64,000 nucleotides of DNA from Sulfitobacter sp. F26169L (lineage in GTDB: Bacteria; Pseudomonadota; Alphaproteobacteria; Rhodobacterales; Rhodobacteraceae). How positions within the stretch are numbered: position 1 is the first letter of the stretch; each line of letters opens with the position of its first letter. This document shows, piece after piece, positions 1 to 9,693 of this stretch. Below the pieces are notes generated by a model. It was not told where the DNA came from. It saw only the letters and a list, made by a program, of their open reading frames with translations, and ran no database searches. The stretch covers positions 468,036 through 532,035 of the forward strand of contig NZ_JAPMLP010000004.1 of the NCBI RefSeq assembly GCF_026410285.1, in the 5' to 3' direction. Both the position numbers and the translations under genes were made by a program.

Positions 1-1199
1 CCATCGTCACCGTTCGCGGCAAGCCCGTCTACAACTTCGACGATCCAGTCGGCGATCTGGCGGAACTCTGCCTCCCCGAACCCGCGCGTTGTGCCTGCGG
101 GAGAACCAAGGCGAATGCCGGACGTAACAGTCGGCTTTTCGGGGTCGAACGGTACGCCGTTTTTGTTGCAGGTAATATGCGCACGGCCAAGCGCTTTGTC
201 CACGATGTTGCCTGTCACGCCTTTGGGGCGCAGATCAACCAGCACAACATGTGTGTCGGTGCCGTGGGTCACAGTATCAAGGCCACCCTTGATCAACTGA
301 TCCGACAATGCCTGTGCGTTGGTGATAACCTGCTTGATGTAGGTTTTGAATTCCGGCTGAAGCGCTTCGCCGAATGCCACAGCCTTGGCTGCGATAACGT
401 GCATCAGCGGTCCACCCTGAATACCCGGGAAGATGGCAGAGTTGAACTTTTTCGCCAGTGCTTCGTCATTGGTCAGGATCATGCCGCCGCGCGGGCCGCG
501 CAGGGTTTTGTGCGTGGTGGTGGTGGCGACATGCGCATGAGGGAAGGGAGAGGGATGTTCGCCAGCCGCTACAAGGCCTGCGAAGTGCGCCATATCGACA
601 TGCAGATAGGCGCCAACGCTGTCGGCGATCTCGCGCATGCGGGCGAAATCAATCTGGCGCGGAATGGCGGAACCACCTGCGATGATCATCTTCGGCTTAT
701 GCTCGGTCGCGAGGGCCTGCACCTGATCGTAATCCAGCAGATTGTCCTGTTTGCGCACACCGTACTGGATTGCGTTGAACCATTTGCCTGACTGGTTCGG
801 CTTTGCGCCGTGGGTCAGGTGGCCGCCGGCATCAAGAGACATGCCAAGAATCGTATCGCCAGGGGTCAGCAGCGCCTGAAACACACCTTGGTTGGCCTGC
901 GAGCCGGAGTTTGGCTGCACGTTGGCAAAGCCGCAATCAAACAGCTCACACGCGCGGTCAATCGCCAGTTGCTCGGCGATATCCACAAACTGGCAGCCGC
1001 CGTAATAGCGACGTCCCGGATAGCCCTCGGCGTATTTGTTGGTCATCACGCTGCCCTGCGCTTCCATGACGGCGGCAGAAACGATGTTCTCTGATGCGAT
1101 CAGTTCGATCTCGTTGCGCTGGCGCGCAAGTTCTTTGTTAGTGGCGTCCGCGATGGCGGGATCGGCATCGGCAAGCGAGCGGGTGAAGAAATCTGACAT
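1..1199 (-). CDS. glyA: serine hydroxymethyltransferase (3' end outside window)
   Basis: Interconverts serine and glycine with tetrahydrofolate, feeding one-carbon units to purine, thymidylate and methionine synthesis; cytosolic, PLP-dependent. About 399 N-terminal residues are inside the window of the roughly 430 usual for the family. The start [16 protein letters not shown] and the block [10 protein letters not shown] are typical, and the PLP-lysine motif [14 protein letters not shown] is intact, so the enzyme should be active. The start codon follows a GGAGCC ribosome binding site (minus strand, 1201-1206). The gene is read leftwards and diverges from nadK; the 213 bp between them show no ORF or clear RNA structure. 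The last ~30 residues and any downstream partner lie beyond the left edge. Confidence 0.97.
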   Translation of the reverse strand, partial: MSDFFTRSLADADPAIADATNKELARQRNEIELIASENIVSAAVMEAQGSVMTNKYAEGYPGRRYYGGCQFVDIAEQLAIDRACELFDCGFANVQPNSGSQANQGVFQALLTPGDTILGMSLDAGGHLTHGAKPNQSGKWFNAIQYGVRKQDNLLDYDQVQALATEHKPKMIIAGGSAIPRQIDFARMREIADSVGAYLHVDMAHFAGLVAAGEHPSPFPHAHVATTTTHKTLRGPRGGMILTNDEALAKKFNSAIFPGIQGGPLMHVIAAKAVAFGEALQPEFKTYIKQVITNAQALSDQLIKGGLDTVTHGTDTHVVLVDLRPKGVTGNIVDKALGRAHITCNKNGVPFDPEKPTVTSGIRLGSPAGTTRGFGEAEFRQIADWIVEVVDGLAANGDD

Positions 1200-1412
1200 G
1201 GGGGCTCCTTGAGCGTGAGGTCCTGATGTGGTGTTTCGTATCGGAAACGCACGCCGTGGTGAAGATGTGAAAACGACTGCGCAAGAGATAGATGCGCCGT
1301 AAACAATATGCATCCGCAATTTTCACTGCTTCATAGTTTTGAGGGTGGGGTGCTGGTGCGCATGGGGATATTGTGATTGTCTGGGTGGAAAGCGGCGCAG
1401 ATCGGAAACAAC

Positions 1413-2174
1413 ATGCCTCAAAAGATATCCTTTTTGGCCAGTCGCACGCCGGTGGCACAAACAGCACGTGCGGCCTTGATCGGGCGGTATGGCGATGTCG
1501 CGCCAGAGGAGGCTGACGTAATTGTTGCGCTGGGCGGTGATGGCTTCATGCTTCATACGCTGCATGCCACCCAAAAATTGCGGGCGCCAGTGTATGGGAT
1601 GAACCGTGGCACCATCGGGTTTTTGATGAACAATTACGTCGAGGGTGATTTGCGCGCGCGTCTTGCTGCGGCTGAAGTGGCCGAGATCAACCCGCTGTCG
1701 ATGAAGGCCACGCATGTCGACGGGCGGGAATCGCGCGCACTGGCGCTGAACGAAGTGGCGCTGTTGCGGCAGGGACCACAGGCAGCCAAGCTCCAGATCA
1801 CGGTCGACGGGCGGTTGCGGATGCAGGAACTGGTCTGTGATGGCGCATTGGTGGCAACCCCTGCGGGATCAACCGCCTACAACTATTCGGCACACGGCCC
1901 GATTCTGCCGATTGGTGCGGATGTTCTGGCTCTTACTGCAATGGCAGCGTTCCGGCCCCGCCGCTGGCGGGGGGCGCTGTTGCCCAAAACCGCCGTGGTA
2001 CGCTTTGACGTGGGAGAGCCGGAAAAGCGCCCCGTGATGGCGGATGCTGATGGCACCAGCTACCGTGATGTCGCATCTGTCCAGATACGTTCAGAGCCGA
2101 GTATCGTTCATACAATTCTGTTTGATCCCGGACACGGGCTGGAAGAGCGCCTGATCTCTGAACAGTTCAACTGA
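1413..2174 (+). CDS. nadK: NAD kinase
   Basis: Phosphorylates NAD to NADP in the cytosol. The 253-residue product carries the diagnostic GGDG motif at residues 41-44 ([14 protein letters not shown]), the [10 protein letters not shown] block, and the nucleotide-binding [18 protein letters not shown] segment. I chose ATG 1413 because the protein then begins at the first beta strand ([10 protein letters not shown]), as in other alphaproteobacterial enzymes; an in-frame ATG at 1377 would add 12 residues of no family similarity. It is divergent from glyA and is followed by csbD. Length and motifs are normal for the short alphaproteobacterial form. Confidence 0.96.
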   Translation: MPQKISFLASRTPVAQTARAALIGRYGDVAPEEADVIVALGGDGFMLHTLHATQKLRAPVYGMNRGTIGFLMNNYVEGDLRARLAAAEVAEINPLSMKATHVDGRESRALALNEVALLRQGPQAAKLQITVDGRLRMQELVCDGALVATPAGSTAYNYSAHGPILPIGADVLALTAMAAFRPRRWRGALLPKTAVVRFDVGEPEKRPVMADADGTSYRDVASVQIRSEPSIVHTILFDPGHGLEERLISEQFN

Positions 2175-2300
2175 TCTTGTAGTCGACCTGAGATTTCGGG
2201 AACTTTTTTGGTGCTGGCGTGTTCGTTCAATGAGAAGGCGCAGTGGAGGAAAAGTCCTTCGCGACACGCTCCTCCAGATTGTAATAGAAGGAGAATTCAG

Positions 2301-2498
2301 ATGAACTGGGATACAGTAAAAGGCAACTGGAAGCAGATGACCGGCAAAGTCAAAGAGCAATGGGGCGAATTGACGGATGATGAAATCCAAGAAGCCGAAG
2401 GTGACCGCGAGCAATTGGTAGGCAAGATTCAGGCCAAATATGGCATCGCGAAAGAAGAGGCCGAAAAGCAGGTCGACGAGTTCGCTGCCAAGCACTAA
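2301..2498 (+). CDS. CsbD family stress-response protein
   Basis: A 65-residue, highly charged, helical protein of the CsbD/YjbJ family, usually abundant and induced in general stress or stationary phase; molecular function unknown. The hallmarks are the opening MNWDTVKGNWKQMTGKVKEQ and the later GDREQLVGKIQAKYG repeat-like segment. The ATG at 2301 follows an excellent AGAAGGAGA ribosome binding site, so the longer in-frame reading from 2208 is not the protein. It stands alone between nadK and a strong terminator, consistent with its own promoter in the 126-bp gap. Confidence 0.93.
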   Translation: MNWDTVKGNWKQMTGKVKEQWGELTDDEIQEAEGDREQLVGKIQAKYGIAKEEAEKQVDEFAAKH

Positions 2499-2536
2499 GA
2501 CAGCAGCCTACACACGGTTTTGTAGACAAATAGACC

Positions 2537-2563
2537 AGGGCGGCCAGACTGGCCGCCCTTTTG
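2537..2563 (+). terminator. intrinsic terminator after csbD
   Basis: A 10-bp GC-rich perfect stem (2537-2546 with 2550-2559), three-base loop, followed by TTTT, located 38 bp after the csbD stop codon. Confidence 0.88.
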
Positions 2564-2902
2564 CGTGGCTATCGCCAGTAGCTGTGAATATCGCGTAGAA
2601 GTAAGAAAAAAAATGAAACCGTTGCACTCATAATGCTGCGAACACTGGATGGGTCAACTTGTGATGCTTTTGAAAAAACGCATTACCCGCTTGACTGAAA
2701 CCGGGCCCGGCAAGGCTGCCGTCTATCAATGCTTGCGGGTGCAGGAGCATGTAGGCTGCGGTATAGCCGGCCATAGCGTAAGTTGATGACTGTAGGGACT
2801 GCTCTCTAGCACCTCTTTCTTCCGACAACCTATGCAGAAAGCGCAGGTCAGATTATGGCAGTTCGACGGAATTCACCACATGCGGGATCATAACATAGTT
2901 TT
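2564..2902. other. 339-bp intergenic stretch with one doubtful small ORF
   Basis: This gap separates the csbD terminator from the 3' end of prpE. A 66-codon minus-strand reading frame (2628-2828) exists, but its product has no recognisable motif, no convincing ribosome binding site and a composition unlike neighbouring genes. It could be a relic or chance. I see no RNA gene or repeat here. Confidence 0.4.
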
Positions 2903-4795
2903 TCAGGCTCGGGCGTAGCCAATGGTTTGCAGCGCGGTCTTTATCTCATCCAGAACGGCGGGATCGTCAATCGTCGCCGGCAATTTGAAAGATTCGCAGT
3001 CAGCAATTTTGACCATTGTCGCCCGCAGAATTTTGCCTGACCGTGTCTTTGGCAAGCGGTCCACCACAACCGCCAGTTTAAATGCGGCCACCGGACCGAT
3101 CCGGTCGCGGACCATTTTGACACATTCGGCGGTGATGTCATCATGGGAACGCTCGACACCTTTAGTGAGGCAGACAAACCCGACTGGTGCCTGACCTTTC
3201 AAAGGATCACTTGCCCCGATCACAGCACATTCCGCAACGTCGGGATGGTTAGCCAAAACTTCCTCCATCGCGCCGGTAGATAGACGATGTCCCGCTACGT
3301 TGATCACATCGTCGGTGCGCGCCATGATATAAAGATATCCGTCTTTGTCGATCATCCCCGCATCACCGGTTTCGTAATATCCCGGAAAGTGGGAGAGGTA
3401 GCTTTTGCGGAAACGGTCTTCAGCGTTCCAGAGGGTTGGCAATGTGCCCGGTGGCAGGGGCAGCTTGATCGCTATCGAGCCGAGAGTGTCGGCGGCAACG
3501 GGATGGCCTGCCTCGTCCAGAATCTGCACATCATAGCCGGGCATCGGTACGGTTGGTGACCCGATTTTGACCGGTAGTGCTTCCAATCCCGCAGGGTTGC
3601 CTGCGATGGTAAAGCCGGTTTCGGTTTGCCACCAGTGGTCATAGACCGGCTTGCCCAGCTTTTCCTGCGCCCAGATGATCGTATCGGGATCGGCACGTTC
3701 CCCTGCCAGATACAGCGCGCGCAGGCAGCTAAGATCATACTTGCCAATCTCCAGCCCGTCCGGATCTTCGCGTTTGACGGCACGAATGGCTGTGGGGGCC
3801 GTGAAAAAGCTGCGTACGTTATGTTCTTCGATCACGCGCCAGAACGTGCCGGCATCCGGTGTGCCCACGGGCTTTCCCTCAAACACCACGGTGGTGTTGC
3901 CGTGGATCAGCGGACCATACGCAATATAGCTGTGGCCGACGACCCAGCCCACATCGGACGCGGCCCAAAACACTTCTCCCGGATCGACGTTATAGATGTT
4001 CTTCATGGTCCAGTTCAGCGCAACCAGATGCCCCGCCGTATGGCGCACCACACCCTTCGGCGCGCCTGTGGTGCCTGAGGTATAGAGGATATAGGCGGGG
4101 TGGTTTCCTGAGACGGGCACGCAATCCGCTGGTGTGCCTGCGGCGATCGCCGCGTGCCATTCCAGATCGCGGCCCTCGATCAGATCGCAAATCTCTTGTT
4201 CACGTTGCAAAATGATGCATGTATCGGGCTTGTGCGCGGCCATCTCAATGGCGCCGTCCAGCAGCGGCTTGTAATGCACTACGCGGTTCGGCTCCAGCCC
4301 GCAGGATGCGGCGATAATCGCCTTGGGCGTGCAGTCGTCGATACGCACGGCCAATTCGTTGGAGGCAAACCCGCCGAATACAACAGAATGGATTGCGCCG
4401 ATGCGCGCGCAGGCCAGCATAGCCTCTACCGCTTCGGGGACCATAGGCATATAGATGATCACGCGGTCGCCTTTGGTCACGCCGCGCGCAACCAGCGCAC
4501 CGGCCAGCGCTGAAACGCGGGTTTGCAATTGGGCGAAGGTGATAGTTTGCTTGGTGCCTGTGATCGGGCTGTCGTGAATAATTGCCGCCTGATCGCCGCG
4601 CCCGTTCACCACGTGACGGTCCACGGCATTGTAACACCCGTTCACTTGCGCATCTGCATACCACTCGAACAGGCCATCACCCTTGTCAAAAAGTGCACGG
4701 TCCGGAGCCTTGACCCAGTCAATCGCGCGCGCCTGCTCCAGCCAGAATGCTTCCGGATCAGTTTGTGCGGCTTTATAAACCTCTGCGTATCCCAT
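2903..4795 (-). CDS. prpE: propionyl-CoA synthetase
   Basis: ATP-dependent activation of propionate (and probably acetate or acrylate-derived C3 acids) to the acyl-CoA via an acyl-adenylate. The 630-residue length fits PrpE rather than Acs (about 650). Visible landmarks: N-terminal ACAS block (MGYAEVYKAAQTDPEAFW), AMP-binding loop YTSGTTGAPKGVVR near residue 240, the PrpE-type stretch IKLPLPPGTLPTLW, and the C-terminal catalytic lysine in KTRSGKILR, the site commonly controlled by acetylation. The start codon is preceded by GGGAGGAAG. It is a single-gene unit on the minus strand, with the nearest promoter space at 4796-5000. Specificity for propionate is inferred from family resemblance. Confidence 0.93.
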   Translation of the reverse strand: MGYAEVYKAAQTDPEAFWLEQARAIDWVKAPDRALFDKGDGLFEWYADAQVNGCYNAVDRHVVNGRGDQAAIIHDSPITGTKQTITFAQLQTRVSALAGALVARGVTKGDRVIIYMPMVPEAVEAMLACARIGAIHSVVFGGFASNELAVRIDDCTPKAIIAASCGLEPNRVVHYKPLLDGAIEMAAHKPDTCIILQREQEICDLIEGRDLEWHAAIAAGTPADCVPVSGNHPAYILYTSGTTGAPKGVVRHTAGHLVALNWTMKNIYNVDPGEVFWAASDVGWVVGHSYIAYGPLIHGNTTVVFEGKPVGTPDAGTFWRVIEEHNVRSFFTAPTAIRAVKREDPDGLEIGKYDLSCLRALYLAGERADPDTIIWAQEKLGKPVYDHWWQTETGFTIAGNPAGLEALPVKIGSPTVPMPGYDVQILDEAGHPVAADTLGSIAIKLPLPPGTLPTLWNAEDRFRKSYLSHFPGYYETGDAGMIDKDGYLYIMARTDDVINVAGHRLSTGAMEEVLANHPDVAECAVIGASDPLKGQAPVGFVCLTKGVERSHDDITAECVKMVRDRIGPVAAFKLAVVVDRLPKTRSGKILRATMVKIADCESFKLPATIDDPAVLDEIKTALQTIGYARA

Positions 4796-4882
4796 GGCGG
4801 CTTCCTCCCTCGTGGTTGGTACTGTTTCTGGCGGCGCGCCGCCATTTCAGCAAGCGTAATACGCCAAGCGTACTACCTTTGT

Positions 4883-4896
4883 GTAAAATAATTTAC
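4883..4896. promoter_or_regulatory. imperfect palindrome upstream of prpE
   Basis: GTAAAATAATTTAC is a 5-bp inverted repeat (GTAAA / TTTAC) with a 4-base AT-rich centre, 88-101 bp upstream of the prpE start. It could be an operator or part of a -10 region. No regulator can be assigned from sequence. Confidence 0.25.
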
Positions 4897-5063
4897 TTGT
4901 TTTTTGAGAGCGCTAACGCGGGTCATCAGGGTTGCTGATAAGCTCCGAAGCTTAGAAGTATATTTTACATTAGCCCCTGTCAGGGCGTTGAAATGAAGAA
5001 ATTCCTCGGGGGAACTGGTGTGAAGAAAACCGGTGCTTTGCTAGCGGCTGCCGGTCTGCCTGT

Positions 5064-5477
5064 ATGCAGACGGTCTATCCGGAAAACGTGTTGGCAGGTG
5101 CCGCATTGACTGAGCGTCTGACAAGCACAAAGCTGTTTCCGTGTCCTGTCGGCGACAAAAAGCCACCGAAAGGCGCAGCAACGCAATTTATCGTAAAGAT
5201 GCTGCCATCGGGCGAATCCACTTGGGAAAGCAATGGGAAATACTCGCGTGAAACATTGACCCATTGGGAAGTGCGCGGCAACCGGCTGTGCCTCGAAGAT
5301 CCGAACCGCCGCTTTTACGAAGAGCGCCGCCGCAAGCAGGGCAAGAAAATCCGCAAGCGTGAGAAATATGACAACTGCGGCGTGGTTGCGATCAATGGCG
5401 ATTTGATCACAATTTACGCGCCCAAGCGCTCGTATGCGCCACAGCGCGCGCTGACGGGCCGTATCCGTCCACTGTAA
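5064..5477 (+). CDS. small probable lipoprotein, signal peptide apparently frameshifted
   Basis: The 137-residue frame encodes a basic protein of unknown function with cysteines in a TKLFPCPVGDKK segment and a second one in DNCGVVAINGD. As written it starts at an ATG without a ribosome binding site. Directly upstream, in another frame, a GTG at 5020 preceded by GGGGGAACTG starts a classic signal peptide (MKKTGALLAAAGL), and the 137-residue frame reads SACMQTVYPEN just before its ATG. Joining the two gives a textbook lipobox ending in SAC. I therefore read this as a lipoprotein gene broken by a small indel near 5053-5058, or a sequencing error there. A bidirectional terminator follows. Function not recognised. 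Confidence 0.6.
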   Translation: MQTVYPENVLAGAALTERLTSTKLFPCPVGDKKPPKGAATQFIVKMLPSGESTWESNGKYSRETLTHWEVRGNRLCLEDPNRRFYEERRRKQGKKIRKREKYDNCGVVAINGDLITIYAPKRSYAPQRALTGRIRPL

Positions 5478-5502
5478 AGCGAAGCAAAACCACGGAACAG
5501 AA

Positions 5503-5533
5503 AAAAGCCGCACCTGCTACAGGCGCGGCTTTT
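5503..5533. terminator. bidirectional terminator between lipoprotein gene and maeB
   Basis: Perfect 9-bp stem AAAAGCCGC (5503-5511) with GCGGCTTTT (5525-5533). A-rich left arm and T-rich right arm allow it to serve both convergent genes. Confidence 0.85.
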
Positions 5534-5541
5534 TAGGTTTT

Positions 5542-7815
5542 TCAGCCGTATTCGGCCACCGGCGTTCCCGCAATTGCGGCCATGTTCAGCAATCCGCGCG
5601 CGGTGATGGAGGGGGAGACAACATGCGCACGGTTGCCCATGCCCATCAGGATCGGCCCAACTTCAAGCCCGCCGCCTTTCATTTTCAGGATGTTGCGCAC
5701 ACCGGAAGCAGCATCGGCGTGGGCGAAGACCAGCACGTTGGCAGGCCCTTCCATGCGGTTTTGCGGGAACAGGCGCTTGCGCAATTCCGGATCAAGCGCT
5801 GTATCGATGTTCATCTCGCCTTCATAGCAGAAATCGTGGTTTTCTGCGTCCAGTATGCGAATGGCGCGGCGTAAACGGCTGCCCGAACCTTCGCCCTGAT
5901 TGCCGAATTGCGATTGCGAACACATGGCAACATTCGGGGTAATGCCAAACCGGCGGACGTGACGCGCCGCGCCGATTGCGATTTCTGCCAGTTGTTCGGG
6001 CGTGGGATGGCGATGCACCTGCGTGTCGGCAATAAACAGCGGCCCGTCTTCCAAAATCATCATCGAAAGAGAACCATGCGCGCGCAGACCGTCACGGCCC
6101 AGAACCTGCTCGATATAGTTCAGGTGCCATTGGGTTTCGCCAAAGGTGCCACAGATCAGACTATCCGCTTCGCCACGGTGGACCATAACGGCGCCAATGG
6201 CCGTTGTGTTGGTGCGCATGATTGCACGGGCGATATCGGGGGAAACGCCGCGCCGGGCCAGCAGGCCGTGATATGTCTCCCAGTAATCCCGATAGCGTGG
6301 ATCTTTTTCGGGGTTCACAACATCTACTTCATCGCCCAATTTCAATGTCAGCCCCGTCTTTTCCATCCGCCGTTTGATCACATCGGGACGGCCGATCAGG
6401 ATCGGGCGCTCGGTTGTTTCTTCCAGCATGGCTTGAGCCGCGCGCAGCACACGCTCGTCCTCGCCCTCTGCAAATACAATTCGGCGGGAGACGCTTCGCG
6501 CCGCTTGGAAGACGGGGCGCATCAAGAGCGCGGATTTGAAAACCGAGCTGTCGAGCTTGATCTTGTAAGCTTCCAGATCGTCAATCGGGCGGGTGGCTAC
6601 GCCTGTGTCCATCGCAGCCTTGGCCACGGCAGAGGACACAATGCCGACCAGACGCGGATCGAACGGTTTCGGGATCAGATAATCCGGCCCGAAGGTCAGT
6701 TGCTCTCCCTGGTAAGCGGCGGCGGCCTCGGCCGAGGTTGTTTCACGCGCAAGTGCGGCGATGCCTTCAATACAGGCGATCTTCATCTCGTCGTTGATGG
6801 TGGTCGCCCCGACATCCAGCGCACCGCGAAAGATGAAAGGGAAACACAGAACGTTATTCACCTGATTGGGGAAATCGGACCGCCCCGTTGCTATAATGGC
6901 ATCCGGCGAAACCGCGCGCGCGGCGTCTGGCATGATTTCGGGGTTGGGGTTTGCAAGCGCGAAAATGATCGGCGCATTTGTCATTTTTGCAACCATTTCG
7001 GATGTCAGCACATTCGGGCCTGACAGGCCAAGAAACATATCGGCACCTGAGATCACATCATCCAGCGTACGCAGGTCGGTCCTCTGCGCGAATTCGGACT
7101 TGATGGGGTTCATGTCGACTTCGCGACCTTCATAGACAAGCCCGTGAATATCACAAAGCCAGACGTTTTCACGTTTCACGCCCAGTTTCAGCAGCATGTT
7201 GAGGCAGGCGATGCCCGCAGCGCCGCCACCGGTCGAGACAATCTTGATGTCTTCGAATTTCTTTTTGGCCACATAGAGCGCGTTGGTCGCCGCGGCCCCG
7301 ACAACAATAGCGGTGCCGTGCTGGTCATCGTGGAAAACCGGAATGTTCATCCGCTCGTTGCAGATACGTTCGACCGTAAAGCAATCGGGTGCCTTGATGT
7401 CTTCAAGGTTGATTGCGCCGAAGGACGGCTCCAGCGCGCAAACGATATCGGCCAGTTTTTCAGGATCGGACTGGTTTACCTCTATGTCAAAGCAATCAAT
7501 ATTGGCGAACTTTTTGAACAGAACCGCCTTTCCCTCCATCACCGGCTTGGAGGCCAGCGCGCCAATGTTGCCAAGGCCCAGAACCGCTGTTCCGTTTGTC
7601 ACAACCGCAACCAGATTCGCGCGTGATGTGTAGAGCGCGGCGGTTGCCGGATCGTTTTGTATTTCAATGCAGGCTTCCGCCACACCGGGACTATAAGCAC
7701 GGGCCAGATCGCGACCGTTTGCCAAAGGTTTGGTGGCGCGCACCTCCAGCTTTCCGGGCTTGGGAAAGGCGTGGTAATCAAGTGCAGCTTGGCGATTGTT
7801 GGCATTGTCGGACAT
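5542..7815 (-). CDS. maeB: NADP-dependent malic enzyme with phosphotransacetylase-like domain
   Basis: Oxidatively decarboxylates malate to pyruvate, yielding NADPH and a route from C4 acids to acetyl-CoA. The 757-residue product has two parts: an N-terminal malic enzyme (about 1-430; [12 protein letters not shown], the metal-binding [11 protein letters not shown], nucleotide loop [12 protein letters not shown]) and a C-terminal phosphotransacetylase-like domain (about 430-757; [28 protein letters not shown]). In rhizobial relatives the second domain is usually regulatory (acetyl-CoA sensing) rather than catalytic; that is family knowledge. The gene is divergent from cdd, with an 18-bp inverted repeat in the gap. 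Confidence 0.97.
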   Translation of the reverse strand: MSDNANNRQAALDYHAFPKPGKLEVRATKPLANGRDLARAYSPGVAEACIEIQNDPATAALYTSRANLVAVVTNGTAVLGLGNIGALASKPVMEGKAVLFKKFANIDCFDIEVNQSDPEKLADIVCALEPSFGAINLEDIKAPDCFTVERICNERMNIPVFHDDQHGTAIVVGAAATNALYVAKKKFEDIKIVSTGGGAAGIACLNMLLKLGVKRENVWLCDIHGLVYEGREVDMNPIKSEFAQRTDLRTLDDVISGADMFLGLSGPNVLTSEMVAKMTNAPIIFALANPNPEIMPDAARAVSPDAIIATGRSDFPNQVNNVLCFPFIFRGALDVGATTINDEMKIACIEGIAALARETTSAEAAAAYQGEQLTFGPDYLIPKPFDPRLVGIVSSAVAKAAMDTGVATRPIDDLEAYKIKLDSSVFKSALLMRPVFQAARSVSRRIVFAEGEDERVLRAAQAMLEETTERPILIGRPDVIKRRMEKTGLTLKLGDEVDVVNPEKDPRYRDYWETYHGLLARRGVSPDIARAIMRTNTTAIGAVMVHRGEADSLICGTFGETQWHLNYIEQVLGRDGLRAHGSLSMMILEDGPLFIADTQVHRHPTPEQLAEIAIGAARHVRRFGITPNVAMCSQSQFGNQGEGSGSRLRRAIRILDAENHDFCYEGEMNIDTALDPELRKRLFPQNRMEGPANVLVFAHADAASGVRNILKMKGGGLEVGPILMGMGNRAHVVSPSITARGLLNMAAIAGTPVAEYG

Positions 7816-7837
7816 AGACGAACCTCGTTTTAAGATT

Positions 7838-7855
7838 TAGTTTAGTGTTAAACTA
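7838..7855. promoter_or_regulatory. 18-bp inverted repeat between maeB and cdd
   Basis: TAGTTTA (7838-7844) and TAAACTA (7849-7855) form a perfect 7-bp inverted repeat around GTGT. It lies 23-40 bp upstream of maeB and about 140 bp upstream of cdd, a sensible place for a repressor or activator of maeB. The cognate factor is unknown. Confidence 0.4.
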
Positions 7856-7995
7856 TTGCCTGAAAAAGGCTAGCGGGGATTTTTGTGCGGGGCACAAATT
7901 CGGCGGTCCGGTGCAAAGTTTCGCTAATGAAACCCTTCTCATTCCTGCGCATGTGCGGCTAGGGTGGTGAACCATAAGAGTAAGAGGATGAGTAC

Positions 7996-8388
7996 GTGAC
8001 AGATTTGCGGCAGGCAGCAATAGCAGTGCGGGAAAACGCACATGCGCCTTATTCCGGTTTCAAGGTGGGTGCCGCGTTGCGGGGGGCATCAGGTACCATC
8101 TATCGCGGATGTAATGTTGAAAACGTAGCCTATCCCGAAGGGACCTGTGCCGAGGCAGGTGCAATTGCCGCAATGGTGGCGGCGGGGGAGACCGTGTTTA
8201 CCGAAGCCTATGTCGTGGCGGGATCGCCTTTGCCCGTGACACCTTGCGGCGGATGCCGTCAAAAACTGGCTGAATTCGGCGCGGGCGATGTGCGCGTTAC
8301 AATGGCGACCGTTGAGGGAAGCGAGCAGGTATTGAGCATCGCCGATCTGCTGCCCGGTGCGTTCGATCCGTCATTTCTGGGGGGTTAA
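7996..8388 (+). CDS. cdd: cytidine deaminase
   Basis: Deaminates cytidine and deoxycytidine to uridine and deoxyuridine, the first step of this pyrimidine salvage operon. The 130-residue length is that of the small tetrameric class. Zinc site is complete: Cys51-Ala-Glu53 (catalytic Glu in GTCAEAG) and Cys84/Cys87 (TPCGGC). The start is GTG, preceded by AAGAGGATGAGTAC. The stop codon is followed with no gap by the deoA ATG at 8389, so translation is very likely coupled. Confidence 0.95.
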   Translation: MTDLRQAAIAVRENAHAPYSGFKVGAALRGASGTIYRGCNVENVAYPEGTCAEAGAIAAMVAAGETVFTEAYVVAGSPLPVTPCGGCRQKLAEFGAGDVRVTMATVEGSEQVLSIADLLPGAFDPSFLGG

Positions 8389-9693
8389 ATGGACGCACGC
8401 ACCATTCTTGCAAAATTGCGCCACGCCCAAGCGCTGAGCGCAGACGAACTGACATGGATCGCCGGTGCGCTGGCAGATCAAACTTTGAGCGCCGCGCAGG
8501 CCGGTGCATTCGCTATGGGCGTTTGCCGTAACGGACTGGATGAGGCGGGGCGCGTGGCGCTAACGCAAGCCATGTGCGCTTCGGGTCGTGTGCTGCGCTG
8601 GGAGATGGACAAGCCGGTGCTGGACAAACACTCGACCGGCGGGGTGGGGGATTGCGTTAGTCTTGTTCTGGCCCCCGCGCTGGCCGCGTGCGGGGCTTAC
8701 GTGCCGATGATATCGGGGCGCGGATTGGGCCACACGGGCGGAACGCTTGACAAGCTTGAGGCGATCCCCGGCGTCAACGTGATGCTTGATGAAACGCGGT
8801 TGCGCACTGTGATCGGTCAGGTGGGCTGTGCCATTGTCGGCGCGACGGGTGATATCGCGCCAGCAGACAAGCGGCTTTATGCGGTGCGTGATGTGACGGC
8901 CACGGTGGACAGCCTTGATCTGATCACCGCTTCGATCCTCAGCAAAAAGCTGGCTGCAGGTCTGGACGGGTTGGTGCTGGATGTAAAAGTAGGCTCGGGC
9001 GCATTCATGAAAGATATGGAGGCCGCGCGCGCGCTTGCGCAGGCACTGGTGGGCACGGCAAACGCCGCCGGATGCCCAACACGCGCAATCATCAGCGATA
9101 TGAGCCAGCCGCTTGTGCCCAGTCTCGGCAACGCACTTGAGGTGGCCGAGGTCATGCGCGTGCTGCGCGGGGATGCGCACGGCCCGATTGTTGATCTGTG
9201 CGCAGCGCTGGGCGGTGTGCTGCTGGCGGGTGCCGGTCTGGCAAAAGATGCCGATGCGGGGGCTGTGCAAATCGCCGACTCTATTGCAAATGGCCGCGCA
9301 GCAGAGCGTTTTGGCGCAATGATTGCGGCTTTGGGGGGGCCTGTACGCTTTGTTGAAGATTGGCAGCGCTTCTTGCCCGAAGCAACCGTCATGCGCGAAG
9401 TCACTGCGCAATCGGCAGGTGTCGTGCAGGCAATAGATGCGGAGGCTCTGGGCCTTGCTGTTGTCGAGCTGGGCGGGGGGCGCAAGATTGAAACTGATTT
9501 GGTCGATCCTGCTGTTGGCTTGTCGGATGTCGTTCGCATCGGCGCACGCGTCAAAAAGGGGCAGCCGTTGTGCGTGGTTCATACGTCCCGGCCCATGCAG
9601 GCAGACCGTGCCGTTGCAGCGGTGCGGACAGCAATAAAGCTGGGGGATGGCGCGGTGGATACACCGGATCTGATTTTGGAGCATATAGGATGA
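8389..9693 (+). CDS. deoA: thymidine phosphorylase
   Basis: Phosphorolysis of thymidine and deoxyuridine to the base plus 2-deoxyribose-1-phosphate, which DeoB then isomerises. The 434-residue product shows the family signature SGRGLGHTGGTLDKLE, the phosphate-binding KHSTGGVGD block and the C-terminal pyrimidine phosphorylase domain (GGGRKIETD). It abuts cdd and overlaps deoB by four bases (ATGA at 9690-9693), placing it in the middle of a coupled salvage operon. Confidence 0.96.
   Translation: MDARTILAKLRHAQALSADELTWIAGALADQTLSAAQAGAFAMGVCRNGLDEAGRVALTQAMCASGRVLRWEMDKPVLDKHSTGGVGDCVSLVLAPALAACGAYVPMISGRGLGHTGGTLDKLEAIPGVNVMLDETRLRTVIGQVGCAIVGATGDIAPADKRLYAVRDVTATVDSLDLITASILSKKLAAGLDGLVLDVKVGSGAFMKDMEAARALAQALVGTANAAGCPTRAIISDMSQPLVPSLGNALEVAEVMRVLRGDAHGPIVDLCAALGGVLLAGAGLAKDADAGAVQIADSIANGRAAERFGAMIAALGGPVRFVEDWQRFLPEATVMREVTAQSAGVVQAIDAEALGLAVVELGGGRKIETDLVDPAVGLSDVVRIGARVKKGQPLCVVHTSRPMQADRAVAAVRTAIKLGDGAVDTPDLILEHIG

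Noticed and set aside
1200..1412. Possible riboswitch or RNA between glyA and nadK
   Set aside because: No conserved core or strong stem visible; a glycine- or THF-type fold could not be drawn.
2628..2828. Minus-strand 66-codon ORF in the gap before prpE
   Set aside because: No recognisable motif, no ribosome binding site, odd composition; listed only as part of the intergenic stretch.
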